Below are positions 9,660-19,305 of a stretch of 64,000 nt of DNA, piece by piece. The stretch comes from Gammaproteobacteria bacterium (lineage in GTDB: Bacteria; Pseudomonadota; Gammaproteobacteria; Arenicellales; UBA868), in the NCBI GenBank assembly GCA_022450155.1, contig JAKUQR010000018.1, positions 1-64,000 on the forward strand, written 5' to 3'. The translations under genes and the position numbers were made by a program. Every line of letters starts with the position of its first letter. Position 1 is the stretch's first letter. The notes beneath the pieces were generated by a model, which did no database searches, had not been told where the DNA came from, and worked only from the letters and a program-made list of their open reading frames with translations.

Positions 9660-9762
9660 CGGACTGAGTGACCCTGGACGATTCAGTGGACTATTTACTA
9701 TATACCCATAATGTTTATAATTAAAGTATATTATCTGACTAGGGTCACGACCTTTATCCACT
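9660..9762. promoter_or_regulatory. divergent promoter region of the aminobenzoyl-CoA-type gene cluster
   Basis: A short, strikingly A+T-rich stretch (about 9690-9740) between two divergent catabolic genes in otherwise G+C-rich DNA. It contains ATATAC...GTATAT arms about 20 bases apart around TAATTA. It must drive the leftward OYE/SDR pair and the rightward operon, and it is the most likely binding region for the MarR protein encoded at 12866. No exact operator can be defined by eye. Confidence 0.5.
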
Positions 9763-12081
9763 ATGGCGACATCGTTGCAACGACCGCTCAAAATTGCCTG
9801 CGTCGGTGGCGGCCCAGCCGGGCTGTATTTTGCGCTGCTGATGAAGAAACACCAGCCCCATCACGAAGTCACTGTCTACGAACGCAACGCCGCGGACGAT
9901 ACTTTTGGCTGGGGCGTCGTTTTTTCTGACCAGACCCTTGGTCATTTCGGTGAAGCAGATCCCGAATCCCAGGCAAATATCCTGCAGTCATTTGCTCATT
10001 GGGATGATATAGAAATCCGGTTCCGCGGTCGGACGATCCGTTCAAGCGGTCACGGCTTTTGCGGTATATCGCGTCTTAAACTGCTGCAGATACTCCAGCA
10101 CCGGTGTGCAGGCCTGGGTGTCACCCTCGAGATGGGGCGCGAAATCAAGAACGCCTGTGAATTTGACGAAGCGGATCTGATCGTCGCAACGGATGGCGCA
10201 AACAGCACTATTCGCCAGGAATTTGCAGATCATTTCAAGCCGGAGATCGACGAACGACAAAATCGTTTTATCTGGTTCGGTACGCACAAAGTTTTCGATG
10301 CATTCTCGTTTCTGTTTGTTGAGTCCGAATGGGGATGGTTTCAGGCGCATGCCTACCGTTTTGATTCCAAAACGTCGACGTTCATTGTCGAAACTTCGCA
10401 AGATTGCTGGCACCGGGCCGGGCTTGACCGTATGGCAGAAGACGAAAGTATTGCTTTTGTCGAATCACTGTTCAGTGAGTTTCTCGATGGTCAGCCACTG
10501 ATGTCTCGTGCGGCACATCTCCAGGGTTCTGCAGCCTGGATCTGTTTCCGGCGCGTCTCAAACCAGAACTGGGTCAAAGACAATATTGTGCTGATGGGAG
10601 ACGCCGCGCACACCGCACATTTTTCCATCGGCTCGGGCACCAAGCTTGCGATGGAGGATGCTATTGCATTGGCTCATCTATTGGAGGAACCGGGTAACCG
10701 GTCAATTCCTCAGGTGCTCGAGCAGTATGAGGCGGAACGCAAAATTGAAGTGCTCAAAATACAGTCTGCGGCCCGCAACTCCACGGAATGGTTTGAGAAT
10801 GTCGACCGCTACACGGCACTACCAACAGAGCAGTTTGCCTATTCCCTGTTGACGCGAAGTCAGCGGGTAAGTCATGAGGGCCTTCGTCGGCGGGATCGTG
10901 TCTATCTAGACCGTATCGAGCACTGGTTTTCACAACAGGCGGGCCGCGCCGGTTCGGCGGTCGCATTGCCGCCGATGTTTACGCCTTTCACTTTACGAGA
11001 TATGCATCTGACCAACCGGGTAGTGGTATCCCCCATGGCCATGTATTCGGCAGTGGATGGAATACCGGGTGACTTTCATCTGGTACATCTGGGTACACGC
11101 GCCCTGGGCGGTGCCGGGCTGATTTTTTCGGAAATGACCGTGGTATCCCCAACGGGCCGGATAACCCCGGGATGCGCTGGTATCTGGAATGACGAACAGT
11201 GCGCGGGCTGGCAGCGAATTGTTGCGTTTGTACACGAGCATTCGGAGGCCAAGGTGTGCCTGCAGTTGGGGCACTCAGGCCCTCGCGGATCCACACGCCT
11301 GCCGTGGGAAGGTGATGATCTGCCGCTTGAAGTTGATAACTGGGAGCTGCTGGCCGCATCGGCTCTAGCCTGGTCTGCTGACAATCAGGTACCCCGGGCT
11401 GCCAGCCGTTCTGACATGGACCGGGTCGTGGCTGATTTCGTGGCCGCCGCAAAGCGCGGTGCTGATGCCGGATTTGACATGCTCGAGCTACACGCTGCCC
11501 ATGGTTACCTGCTGTCAAGTTTTATCTCACCTTTAACTAATCAACGTACGGACGTATATGGTGGATCCTTGAATAATCGTGTGCGCTTTCCGGTGGAGGT
11601 GTTTCGTGAGGTACGACGGGTGTGGCCACAGGCAAAACCCATGTCCGTGCGGCTTTCCGTTACGGATTGGCATACGGGTGGGCTGACCGATGCGGAGGGC
11701 GTCGCGGTTGCGCAGGCATTTAAGAACGAAGGCGTCGATCTGGTGGACGTTTCGACCGGCCAGACCAGCACACAGGCCGATCCGGTCTATGGGCGGATGT
11801 ATCAGGTGCCTTTTGCCGATAGGATCCGTAACGAGATCGGTGTGGCAACCCTGGCGGTTGGTAACATATTTGAAGCAGACCATGTTAATTCGATTCTGGC
11901 TGCAGGTCGGGCTGATCTAGTTGCACTTGCTCGACCTCATCTGTCTGATCCGTTCTGGACGCTGCGCGCCGCAGCCGAGCTGAACTATGATTCACAGGCG
12001 TGGCCCCGACAGTACCTGGCCGGCCGGGATCAGCAACACCGGAATCTGGATCGGGCAGGGCAGTTACTGCGGCAGATCTAA
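9763..12081 (+). CDS. two-domain flavoprotein: FAD monooxygenase fused to OYE-type reductase (2-aminobenzoyl-CoA monooxygenase/reductase or salicylyl-CoA 5-hydroxylase type)
   Basis: A 772-residue fusion. Residues 1-390 are a class A FAD monooxygenase: GGGPAGLY at about 15, an ATDGANS motif near 145, and [22 protein letters not shown] at about 279-300. Residues 400-770 are an OYE-type FMN barrel: [10 protein letters not shown], an [19 protein letters not shown] active-site strand and [15 protein letters not shown]. This architecture is that of 2-aminobenzoyl-CoA monooxygenase/reductase of Azoarcus evansii and of proteins annotated as bifunctional salicylyl-CoA 5-hydroxylase. They hydroxylate an aromatic CoA thioester at C5 and can then reduce the ring with NAD(P)H. 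The downstream aminobenzoate-type CoA ligase supports 2-aminobenzoate (anthranilate) or a close analogue as substrate. Its stop overlaps the next start by one base. Confidence 0.9.
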   Translation: MATSLQRPLKIACVGGGPAGLYFALLMKKHQPHHEVTVYERNAADDTFGWGVVFSDQTLGHFGEADPESQANILQSFAHWDDIEIRFRGRTIRSSGHGFCGISRLKLLQILQHRCAGLGVTLEMGREIKNACEFDEADLIVATDGANSTIRQEFADHFKPEIDERQNRFIWFGTHKVFDAFSFLFVESEWGWFQAHAYRFDSKTSTFIVETSQDCWHRAGLDRMAEDESIAFVESLFSEFLDGQPLMSRAAHLQGSAAWICFRRVSNQNWVKDNIVLMGDAAHTAHFSIGSGTKLAMEDAIALAHLLEEPGNRSIPQVLEQYEAERKIEVLKIQSAARNSTEWFENVDRYTALPTEQFAYSLLTRSQRVSHEGLRRRDRVYLDRIEHWFSQQAGRAGSAVALPPMFTPFTLRDMHLTNRVVVSPMAMYSAVDGIPGDFHLVHLGTRALGGAGLIFSEMTVVSPTGRITPGCAGIWNDEQCAGWQRIVAFVHEHSEAKVCLQLGHSGPRGSTRLPWEGDDLPLEVDNWELLAASALAWSADNQVPRAASRSDMDRVVADFVAAAKRGADAGFDMLELHAAHGYLLSSFISPLTNQRTDVYGGSLNNRVRFPVEVFREVRRVWPQAKPMSVRLSVTDWHTGGLTDAEGVAVAQAFKNEGVDLVDVSTGQTSTQADPVYGRMYQVPFADRIRNEIGVATLAVGNIFEADHVNSILAAGRADLVALARPHLSDPFWTLRAAAELNYDSQAWPRQYLAGRDQQHRNLDRAGQLLRQI

Positions 12082-12869
12082 TGACGAGCAACGAATACAT
12101 GACCGACCTAAGAGATATTCACGCGCTGGTCACCGGTGCGGGCAGCGGAATCGGCGAACAGATTGCCCGCGCGTTGTCCAGTGCTGGCGCCCGTGTTTCA
12201 TTGATGGGCAGAACACACACAACACTGGTGTCCGTGGCGCAATCACTCGATCATAAATCACAGATCGCTGTGGCTGATGTCACAGATCGGCCTGGTGTCG
12301 CCGAAGCAGTCGAGCGGATTGTCGATCAGCACGGGCCGATTAAGATTTTGATCAACAATGCCGGCGGTGCTGTCAGTGAATCATTTGCTGCCGGAGAATC
12401 TGATTGCTGGGACGAGATGATCGATGTCAATTTGAACGGACTTTTCAACACCACAAGATGTGTTCTACCGCAAATGAAGAAACTGGCCAGCGGCAGGATC
12501 GTGACCATCGCCAGCACGGCAGGCCTGAAGGGCTATCCCTACGTCGTTGGTTACTGTGCAGCCAAACACGGGGCGATCGGGTTCACACGGGCCCTGGCTG
12601 CTGAACTGGCGGGGACTGGCATCACAGTCAATGCAGTATGCCCGGGGTTTACCGACACACCAATGCTGTCGAGGTCGATCGACACCATCGTGAGTAAAAC
12701 AGGCCGCGACCGTGAAGAGGCCCGAGCGGATTTGACCAGGATGAATCCCCAGGGTCGCTTGATCGAACCAGCAGAAGTGGCCAACTGTGTGTTATGGCTG
12801 TGCTCATCGGCAGCAGGTTCAGTCAACGGCCAGGCACTTGCTGTTGACGGCGGTGAGACAGCTTTATGA
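12081..12869 (+). CDS. SDR family oxidoreductase (3-hydroxyacyl-CoA dehydrogenase-like)
   Basis: A 262-residue short-chain dehydrogenase. Motifs are TGAGSGIGEQ near the start, NNAGG, STAGLKG and YCAAKHG, the catalytic Tyr-x-x-x-Lys. The chosen ATG overlaps the stop codon of the preceding flavoprotein (TAATG); a second in-frame ATG lies six codons later. Within this CoA-thioester operon it probably oxidises a 3-hydroxyacyl or hydroxy-alicyclic CoA intermediate. The downstream MarR gene overlaps its end by four bases (ATGA). Confidence 0.88.
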   Translation: MTSNEYMTDLRDIHALVTGAGSGIGEQIARALSSAGARVSLMGRTHTTLVSVAQSLDHKSQIAVADVTDRPGVAEAVERIVDQHGPIKILINNAGGAVSESFAAGESDCWDEMIDVNLNGLFNTTRCVLPQMKKLASGRIVTIASTAGLKGYPYVVGYCAAKHGAIGFTRALAAELAGTGITVNAVCPGFTDTPMLSRSIDTIVSKTGRDREEARADLTRMNPQGRLIEPAEVANCVLWLCSSAAGSVNGQALAVDGGETAL

Positions 12870-13381
12870 AAGCTCAATCCCAAACTTCGGATGTTGTCAC
12901 CACCATCAGCCGTAGCAGAGTCAGCGGCAAATCTGCGCTTAGGGCTTGGCTACGGCTTTGGTCCTGTGTCGGTTCGGTCGAAAGGGTTGTGCGTACACGC
13001 TTATACGGCGATCACGGCATGACACTGCCGCGTTTTGACTATTTATCACAACTCTATCGGCAACCGAATCGTCGGATGAACATGACTGAACTCAGTCGGC
13101 GACTGATGGTGTCCGGCGGTAATGTCACTGGCCTTACGGACAGGCTGGTGGCCGATGGTCTGGTTGAAAGAGAACAGGATCCGTCCGATCGGCGCGTACA
13201 GATTATTGCGCTGTCTGATTATGGTTATGAACGTTTTACTCAAGTCGCGCGTGAACACGAAAAATGGATAGGTGAGCTGTTTGAGGACCTGAGCCCGGAC
13301 CAGGTGGGTGTGCTGAACCAGACGCTCGGGCAGTTGAAGACGTCGCTCGAGAGAAAATTGAATGAGCAGCAGGAGGAATGA
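12866..13381 (+). CDS. MarR family transcriptional regulator
   Basis: A 171-residue winged-helix repressor-type protein. The region around residues 68-115 contains [30 protein letters not shown] followed by the wing [16 protein letters not shown], the diagnostic MarR signature. It lies inside the operon, with four-base overlaps to the genes on both sides, so it is likely autoregulated. MarR members in aromatic-CoA clusters (for example BadR types) respond to pathway CoA thioesters. By analogy this one may sense aminobenzoyl-CoA or a related thioester and act at the divergent region 9660-9762. Confidence 0.9.
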   Translation: MKAQSQTSDVVTTISRSRVSGKSALRAWLRLWSCVGSVERVVRTRLYGDHGMTLPRFDYLSQLYRQPNRRMNMTELSRRLMVSGGNVTGLTDRLVADGLVEREQDPSDRRVQIIALSDYGYERFTQVAREHEKWIGELFEDLSPDQVGVLNQTLGQLKTSLERKLNEQQEE

Positions 13382-13383
13382 AT

Positions 13384-14196
13384 ATGGGCAGCATGACTGA
13401 TTATCAGTCCCAGCACTTCGGTTGGCAGGTCACCGACAGGGTCGCGACGATTAAGTTGAATCGCCCTGAGCGGAAAAACCCGCTGACATTCGAGTCCTAC
13501 GCCGAACTGCACGATGTCTTTGAGCGGTTGAATGGCTGTGACCAGATCCGTGCCGTTGTGATTACCGGTGCCGGGGGCAATTTCTGCTCCGGCGGTGACG
13601 TGTTTGAAATAATTGAACCACTGACTAAACGTGACGAGGTGGGTCTGAAGCAATTTACCGAGATGACCGGCTCGGTGGTTAAGGCGATGCGTCACTGTCC
13701 ACAGCCAATTGTGGCTGCGGTCGATGGCATTTGTGCCGGTGCCGGCGCAATACTGGCAATGGCTTCAGACATCCGTATCGCAACCGCGAGGGCGCGCACT
13801 GCATTCCTGTTTGTCCGGGTCGGCCTGGCCGGTTGTGACATGGGTGCCTGCGCCATTCTGCCCCGGATTATCGGGCATGGACGAGCCTCAGAATTGCTCT
13901 ACACGGGTCGCTTTATGGATGCTGACGAAGGTGAGCGCTGGGGCTTTTTTAATCGGATCGAATCGCCGGAGTCAGTTCTGGAAGCCGCCCAGGCGTTGGC
14001 TGTTTCGCTGGCACAAGGACCCAGCTACGCACATGCCGTAACCAAAAGACAACTGCACGCAGAATGGGACATGTCTGTCGATGAGGCTATCGATGCGGAG
14101 GCACGCGCCCAGGCTGAATGCATGGCGACCAAAGATTTTCAGCGTGCCTTCGAAGCATTTGCTGCCAAGCGCACGCCGGTCTTTGAAGGTAACTGA
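13384..14196 (+). CDS. enoyl-CoA hydratase/isomerase family protein
   Basis: A crotonase-fold protein of about 270 residues: [18 protein letters not shown], the oxyanion-hole strand [18 protein letters not shown] and [28 protein letters not shown]. An AGGAGG site at 13371-13376 fits the ATG at 13384 (seven-base spacing) better than the ATG at 13378, which overlaps the MarR stop. Either start is possible. In the usual catalytic positions G...[17 protein letters not shown] shows no clear glutamate pair, so it may act as a ring hydrolase or isomerase rather than a classical hydratase. It is an operon member, and the next gene starts one base after its stop. Confidence 0.88.
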   Translation: MGSMTDYQSQHFGWQVTDRVATIKLNRPERKNPLTFESYAELHDVFERLNGCDQIRAVVITGAGGNFCSGGDVFEIIEPLTKRDEVGLKQFTEMTGSVVKAMRHCPQPIVAAVDGICAGAGAILAMASDIRIATARARTAFLFVRVGLAGCDMGACAILPRIIGHGRASELLYTGRFMDADEGERWGFFNRIESPESVLEAAQALAVSLAQGPSYAHAVTKRQLHAEWDMSVDEAIDAEARAQAECMATKDFQRAFEAFAAKRTPVFEGN

Positions 14197-14197
14197 G

Positions 14198-15352
14198 ATG
14201 CCCGATAAAAGTTATCTCGACTGGCCCTTTTTTGACAGCCAACACCGGGTCCTGGCGCAAAGCGTGGAGGTATGGGCGGCAGCGCACGTCGACCAGATTA
14301 TAGAAGCGGGTAACGGCTTGGATGACATCTGTATCAGTCTGGTTCGTGCACTGGGTGATGCGGGTATTTGTCGCCATGCGGTGGCTGAAGGCGATGCGCC
14401 GTTCGATGTGCGGTCGCTGTGCGTGATCCGTGAAACACTGGCACAATTTTCCGGATTGGCTGATTTTGCGTTCGCTATGCAGGGCCTGGGTTCCGGCCCG
14501 ATCTCACTGTTCGGGACAGAGACGCAAAAAAATCAGTTTCTACCCGGTGTCGCGAGTGGACAGGCCCTGCCCGCGTTTGCCCTGTCCGAACCCGAAGCTG
14601 GCTCCGATGTCGCATCAATTACGACCAGCGCGCGGACAGATGGTACCGATTACCTGATCGACGGCTGTAAGACCTGGATATCCAACGGTGGTATTGCCGA
14701 TCACTATGTCGTATTTGCGCGTACCGGTGAGGGATCAGGAACCAGAGGACTATCCGCATTCATCGTGCCGGCTGATAGCCCAGGGTTATCCATCACAGAG
14801 AGGATTGAGATCATTGCGCCCCATCCACTGGCGACCTTGGAATTTGACTCGGTCCGGGTACCGGCCGAGCTGAGAGTTGGTGCGCCCGGCGAGGGGTTCA
14901 AGGTGGCCATGGCGACATTGGATATTTTCCGTTCTACTGTCGGTGCGGCGGCACTGGGACTGGCCCGACGGGCCTTGAGTGAAACAGTCAGGTTTGTCGG
15001 TGAACGAAAAATCGGTGATACGGTGCTTGCCAGCTATCAGATGACACAGGCCCGTATTGCAGATATGGCAACCGGTGTCGATGCGGCTGCATTACTGGTC
15101 TATCGTGCGGCATGGACGAAAGACAGCGGGGCCCCACGGATCTCCAGGGAAGCTTCTATGGCAAAATTGTTCGCAACCGAAGAAGCGCAGCGTGTTATTG
15201 ATTCTGCGGTTCAGTTACACGGCGGACAGGGTGTTCGGACAGGTCGCAAGGTCGAAGAGCTATATCGGGACATTCGGGCCATGCGGGTTTACGAGGGTGC
15301 CAGCGAAATTCAGAAATTGATTATTGCTCGGCAGACCCTGGGAACACCTTGA
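14198..15352 (+). CDS. acyl-CoA dehydrogenase
   Basis: A 384-residue FAD-dependent dehydrogenase of CoA thioesters. Signatures are [15 protein letters not shown] (about 123), [20 protein letters not shown], and the C-terminal [17 protein letters not shown], in which the glutamate of YEGAS is the catalytic base of many short- and medium-chain enzymes. The start is the ATG one base after the preceding stop; the longer reading frame begins inside the upstream gene and is discarded. Its likely role is introducing a double bond during beta-oxidation-like breakdown of the alicyclic or ring-opened CoA intermediate. Confidence 0.92.
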   Translation: MPDKSYLDWPFFDSQHRVLAQSVEVWAAAHVDQIIEAGNGLDDICISLVRALGDAGICRHAVAEGDAPFDVRSLCVIRETLAQFSGLADFAFAMQGLGSGPISLFGTETQKNQFLPGVASGQALPAFALSEPEAGSDVASITTSARTDGTDYLIDGCKTWISNGGIADHYVVFARTGEGSGTRGLSAFIVPADSPGLSITERIEIIAPHPLATLEFDSVRVPAELRVGAPGEGFKVAMATLDIFRSTVGAAALGLARRALSETVRFVGERKIGDTVLASYQMTQARIADMATGVDAAALLVYRAAWTKDSGAPRISREASMAKLFATEEAQRVIDSAVQLHGGQGVRTGRKVEELYRDIRAMRVYEGASEIQKLIIARQTLGTP

Positions 15353-15409
15353 TTTGACCCTTTACCGCAATTACCGATCGTGCGTTGATCAACAGAGCTC
15401 ATAAAGCGA

Positions 15410-17041
15410 ATGGGAGAGGCCATAGATACATTTGCTCGCGAAAATCTACCGGCAATCGAGTTGTGGCCAGAGATTGATCTAACGCACAGCGCATACCACT
15501 ATCCTGATCGATTCAACTGCGTCACGCGGTTTCTCGATCAGTGGATCGAGCGAGGTGAAGGCCATCGAACAGCGCTGGTAACGCCGAGTGATCGCTGGAC
15601 TTATGACAATCTCTATCAGCAGGTCAACCGGATTGCGCATGTTCTGGTTGAAGACTATGCCCTGGCTCCGGGGAATCGGGTGCTGCTGCGCTCTGCGAAC
15701 AACCCGATGATGCTGGCGGCCTACCTGGCAGTGATCCGGGTGGGTGGGATCGCGGTAGGCACCATGCCGCTGCTGCGGTCTACGGAGTTAAGTGACATAC
15801 TGAATAAGGCTCGAATTACCCATGCCTTGTGTGATTGGCGACTGCGCGCCGAGCTCGAAGCCTGCCGCGACCGGGCGCAGGACCTGACTACGATTGGTTA
15901 CTTTCACTCGACAGCGTCCGACGGGCTTGAAGCACTGATGGATGGAAAACCGACCGATTACACAGCTTTTGACAGTGCGATAGACGATATCTGCCTAATT
16001 GCCTTTACCTCTGGCACGACTGGCCAGCCTAAAGGGACAATGCATTTTCACCGGGATCTGCTGGCCATTTGCGATGGATTCAATCGCATGGTCTTAAGGC
16101 CTGAGCCCGATGACATCTTTTGCGGCAGTCCACCGCTGGCGTTTACGTTTGGGTTGGGTGGCATGGCGCTGTTTCCGCTCGATGTAGGCGCCGCAGTGTT
16201 TCTACTGGAAAAGGCGTCGCCCGCTGTGTTGCTTGAGGCGATAGAGCATTATCGTGCGACGATTTGCTTCACGGCGCCCACAGCGTATCGCGCGATGTTG
16301 CCAGAACTGGCCACGCATGATGTTTCGTCGTTGCGCAAGGCGGTGTCGGCCGGGGAACATCTGCCAGCCGCTACCTTTAATGCCTTTTTCCAGGCCACCG
16401 GGATCAAACTGATCGATGGACTCGGTTCTACCGAGATGCTGCATGTCTTTGTGACCGCGCGCGAGGAAGATATGAAACCCGGTGCGACCGGCATAGCGGT
16501 TCCCGGGTACCGTGTTGCCATTCTGGATGATAACGGCGCCGAATTGCCGACTGGGCAGGTGGGTCGACTGGCGGTAAAGGGGCCTACGGGTTGCCGCTAT
16601 CTGGCAGATGAGCGTCAGAAGGCCTATGTCCGTGATGGATGGAATCTGCCGGGTGATACCGCCCGTATGGATGAAGACGGCTATATCTGGTATGAGGCAA
16701 GGACCGATGACATGATTGTTTCATCGGGTTACAACGTAGGTGCACCAGAAGTGGAAAATGCATTGCTTAAACATCCGGCGGTTTTCGAGTGTGGCGTGGT
16801 GGGCCGAAAGCATGACCAGCGCGGTACTATCATTAAGGCCTATGTTGTGTGTGCTGACAACGTTAAGCCCGGACCAGAACTGGTGGCCGAGCTCCAGAAT
16901 CATGTGAAGCACACGATCGCGCCGTATAAATATCCGCGTGAGGTGGAATTCGTGAGTGAACTGCCCAAAACTGGGACCGGCAAGATTCAGCGTTTCCGGC
17001 TCCGTGAAATGGCGCAGAAAGAAGGAACGCATCATGGGTAA
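15410..17041 (+). CDS. benzoate-CoA ligase family protein, 2-aminobenzoate-CoA ligase-like
   Basis: A 543-residue adenylate-forming ligase. The AMP-binding P-loop FTSGTTGQPKGTMHFHRDLLA (at about 200) carries the FHRDL extension typical of benzoate- and aminobenzoate-CoA ligases. Other motifs are GLGSTEMLH, the YVRDGWNLPGDTARMDEDGYIWYEARTDDMIVSSGYN hinge region, and a C-terminal PKTGTGKIQRFRLRE with the catalytic lysine. It would activate an aromatic acid (benzoate, 2-aminobenzoate or analogue) to its CoA thioester and so feed the flavoprotein at 9763. Its final eight bases overlap the start of ridA-like, indicating translational coupling. Confidence 0.92.
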   Translation: MGEAIDTFARENLPAIELWPEIDLTHSAYHYPDRFNCVTRFLDQWIERGEGHRTALVTPSDRWTYDNLYQQVNRIAHVLVEDYALAPGNRVLLRSANNPMMLAAYLAVIRVGGIAVGTMPLLRSTELSDILNKARITHALCDWRLRAELEACRDRAQDLTTIGYFHSTASDGLEALMDGKPTDYTAFDSAIDDICLIAFTSGTTGQPKGTMHFHRDLLAICDGFNRMVLRPEPDDIFCGSPPLAFTFGLGGMALFPLDVGAAVFLLEKASPAVLLEAIEHYRATICFTAPTAYRAMLPELATHDVSSLRKAVSAGEHLPAATFNAFFQATGIKLIDGLGSTEMLHVFVTAREEDMKPGATGIAVPGYRVAILDDNGAELPTGQVGRLAVKGPTGCRYLADERQKAYVRDGWNLPGDTARMDEDGYIWYEARTDDMIVSSGYNVGAPEVENALLKHPAVFECGVVGRKHDQRGTIIKAYVVCADNVKPGPELVAELQNHVKHTIAPYKYPREVEFVSELPKTGTGKIQRFRLREMAQKEGTHHG

Positions 17042-17441
17042 CCGAACTGTACTTCCGGAGGGTTGGCGTCGCCCCAAGGGTTATTCGAACGCGGTTGTCG
17101 CCCAAGGGTGTCAAATCTATGTTGCCGGGCAGGTGGGCTGGGATAGTGAGGAGAGATTTAATTCTGATGATATAGCAGAGCAGGCCGCACAGGCGCTCCG
17201 AAACGTTGTCGCGGTTCTGGAAGCTGCCGGGGCTGGGCCCGAGCATATCGTTCGCATGACGTGGTATGTCACTGACAAGGCCGCTTACATCGCGGGGCTC
17301 AAGGAAATCGGCCAGGCTTATCGAGACATTATCGGACGGAATTTCCCCGCCATGACTGCGGTCGAAGTCACAGCCCTGGTCGAGGATCGGGCCAAGGTCG
17401 AAATCGAATGTACAGCTGTCGTGGACGAAGGTTCGGGTTAG
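17034..17441 (+). CDS. RidA/YjgF family enamine/imine deaminase
   Basis: A 135-residue RidA-fold protein. It shows YSNAVVAQGCQIYVAGQVGWD near the N-terminus, QAAQALRNVVAVLEAAGAGPEHIVRMTWYVTD, and the C-terminal RNFPAMTAVEVTALVEDRAKVEIE, where the family usually has R..P.R..V. RidA enzymes hydrolyse reactive enamines and imines to ketones with loss of ammonia. The ATG at 17034 is chosen because it follows GAAGGA and overlaps the ligase stop. In an aminobenzoyl-CoA context the obvious job is removing the amino group from a 2-amino-enoyl intermediate after ring reduction or cleavage. Confidence 0.9.
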   Translation: MGNRTVLPEGWRRPKGYSNAVVAQGCQIYVAGQVGWDSEERFNSDDIAEQAAQALRNVVAVLEAAGAGPEHIVRMTWYVTDKAAYIAGLKEIGQAYRDIIGRNFPAMTAVEVTALVEDRAKVEIECTAVVDEGSG

Positions 17442-17469
17442 CTGGAACGTACTGGGCAAGGAGAAACGC

Positions 17470-18522
17470 ATGTTTACTGACCGTATTGAAGGCAAATGGG
17501 TTGATGCATTCCGTGATGTGCTCGAGTTGTGCAAGGTGACCCCAGGGGAGGAGGTGGTAATCCTGTCTGAGACCCAGTCGCGCGCTGTGAATGTTCAACT
17601 CACCGAACTCGCCCTGCTGGCGCTCAAAGCCCGCCCATTTCATGTGGTAATGCCGACGCCGGTGCAGACCGCGCCGGTTTCGGTCCGATCAACCGGTGCG
17701 TCTGATGCGTTACAGCAGAACACAGCTGCATTGAACGCGCTCGCCAGCGCGTCGATGGTTGTCGACCTTACCTGTGAAGGATTACTGCACTCAACCGAGC
17801 TGCCCACGATTTTGAAGGGCGGCGCCAGGGTACTGATGATCTCGAATGAGCACCCGGAAGCGCTCGAACGCCTGCGTCCGGCCGAGGATCTCAAGCCCAG
17901 GGTCCGCGATGCAGTTAAACAGACCAAGGCGGCTCGCAAGATGACAGTAACTTCGGATGCCGGCAGTGATCTGGTGATCGATATTGCCGACTGTCCTGTT
18001 GCTGGTGTGTGGGGATGGACAGACAGACCGGGTACCGTGACACACTGGCCAGGTGGGATACTGGTTGCGTTTCCAGGTCGAAATGCGGTTAACGGCCGGT
18101 TGGTGATGAAGCCGGGCGATATCAATCTTACGTTCAAGCGTTACATCGAAACACCGATCACGCTGGTCATCGAGAATGACTATGTGACCCAGGTCGAAGG
18201 CGACGGACTCGATGCGCAGTTGATGCGTGAGTATTACGCAGCCTGGGATGATCCTGAAGCTTATGGGGTCTCCCATGTGGGCTGGGGATTGAATCCCAAT
18301 GCGCGCCACGAAGCGCTGACCATGTATGACAAACATGACATCAACGGCACTGAACTGCGGGCGCTCGCAGGAAACTTTCTGTTTTCAACAGGCGCCAATG
18401 AATTTGCCAAACGATTCACGATGGGTCACTTTGATCTGCCGATGATCGGGTGCACAGTCGCCTTAGATGGCGTACCGGTCGTTGAAAACGGTCAGTTGGT
18501 TGGAGCGGAATCGAGTGGGTAA
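17470..18522 (+). CDS. NicX-like 2,5-dihydroxypyridine 5,6-dioxygenase family protein (peptidase M29 fold)
   Basis: A 350-residue protein that resembles NicX, the iron-dependent dioxygenase opening 2,5-dihydroxypyridine in aerobic nicotinate breakdown; as recalled, NicX has the same length. The three metal ligands known for NicX (H265, H318, D320) have counterparts at H269 in VSHVGWGLNP and H320/D322 in MGHFDLP, and the GNFLFSTG stretch at 301-308 is also shared. The fold is related to M29 aminopeptidases, so automated annotation may call it a leucyl aminopeptidase. A good ribosome site (AAGGAG, spacing about 8) fixes the start. Placed after an aromatic-CoA ligase and hydroxylase, it suggests ring cleavage of a hydroxylated aminoaromatic or pyridine-like intermediate. 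The substrate is unproven. Confidence 0.82.
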   Translation: MFTDRIEGKWVDAFRDVLELCKVTPGEEVVILSETQSRAVNVQLTELALLALKARPFHVVMPTPVQTAPVSVRSTGASDALQQNTAALNALASASMVVDLTCEGLLHSTELPTILKGGARVLMISNEHPEALERLRPAEDLKPRVRDAVKQTKAARKMTVTSDAGSDLVIDIADCPVAGVWGWTDRPGTVTHWPGGILVAFPGRNAVNGRLVMKPGDINLTFKRYIETPITLVIENDYVTQVEGDGLDAQLMREYYAAWDDPEAYGVSHVGWGLNPNARHEALTMYDKHDINGTELRALAGNFLFSTGANEFAKRFTMGHFDLPMIGCTVALDGVPVVENGQLVGAESSG

Positions 18523-19303
18523 GGTCGACTATATCGAAACAGGTTCAGGTCCTACGGTGATGTTTCTGCACGGTATCGGTGGCGGGGCCTTGGGGTTCAA
18601 GCACCAGTTGGAAGTTTTTGCTCGGGCCGGTTTTCGTGCTGTTGCCTGGGACATGCCAGGATATGGCCGGTCGGATCCGCTCGAAGACATGACTTTTCCG
18701 GCGCTGGCTGATGCCATGCTCTGGCTGGTGGATCAACTCAGCGTCGACACGGTGCACGCTGTTGGTCATTCTATCGGCGGGATGGTGGTGCAGGAATTTG
18801 CCTGCCATCATCAGAGCCGGCTGGCGTCCATGGTGTTGGCCCAGACCTCACCGGCATTCGGCAATCCATCAGGTGATTTTCAGAAAAAGTTTGTTGCTGA
18901 CCGACTCAAGCCGCTGCAGGAGGGGAAGACGATGGCTGATATCGCCGAAGATGTCATTCCAGAACTCATTGCAGGTGGTGCATCCAGTGATGCTTTGGAG
19001 TTGGCCAAGGCCTGCATGAATCAGATCACCCCTGATACCTACAGCGCAGCGATGCGATGCATTGTGACCTTCGAGGGTCGGGACAACCTGCCCAGAATTA
19101 CGTTACCCACACTGGTACTGGCGGGTGATCAGGATCAAAACGCGCCCGCGCCCATGATGGAGAAGATGGCGTCGAAGATACCGGGTGCGGAGTATGTTTT
19201 GCTCGCCGAGACAGGGCACCTGGCACCCATAGAAAATGCAGAAGGTTTCAACAGAGTTGTTGTCGAATTTGTTCAACGGCACCAGCAAAACTTGGAGTTA
19301 TAG
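18515..19303 (+). CDS. alpha/beta hydrolase, NicD-like
   Basis: A 262-residue alpha/beta hydrolase. It has the oxyanion HGIGGG (19-24), nucleophile elbow GHSIGG with S86, acid in VLAGDQDQNAP (D205 or D207) and H235 in ETGHLAP. The GTG at 18515 with an upstream GGAG is preferred; it overlaps the NicX-like stop by eight bases, and the longer frame lies inside that gene. Size and its place directly after a NicX homologue recall NicD, the N-formylmaleamate deformylase that acts after 2,5-dihydroxypyridine cleavage. Its likely role is hydrolysing the ring-cleavage product, an amide, formyl or C-C bond; a thioesterase or ester hydrolase is the alternative. Confidence 0.85.
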   Translation: MGKVDYIETGSGPTVMFLHGIGGGALGFKHQLEVFARAGFRAVAWDMPGYGRSDPLEDMTFPALADAMLWLVDQLSVDTVHAVGHSIGGMVVQEFACHHQSRLASMVLAQTSPAFGNPSGDFQKKFVADRLKPLQEGKTMADIAEDVIPELIAGGASSDALELAKACMNQITPDTYSAAMRCIVTFEGRDNLPRITLPTLVLAGDQDQNAPAPMMEKMASKIPGAEYVLLAETGHLAPIENAEGFNRVVVEFVQRHQQNLEL

Positions 19304-19305
19304 GT

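Noticed and set aside
17470-18522. Leucyl aminopeptidase (M29) label
   Set aside because: The metal ligands and surrounding motifs follow NicX rather than a peptidase, and the neighbours are aromatic catabolic genes.
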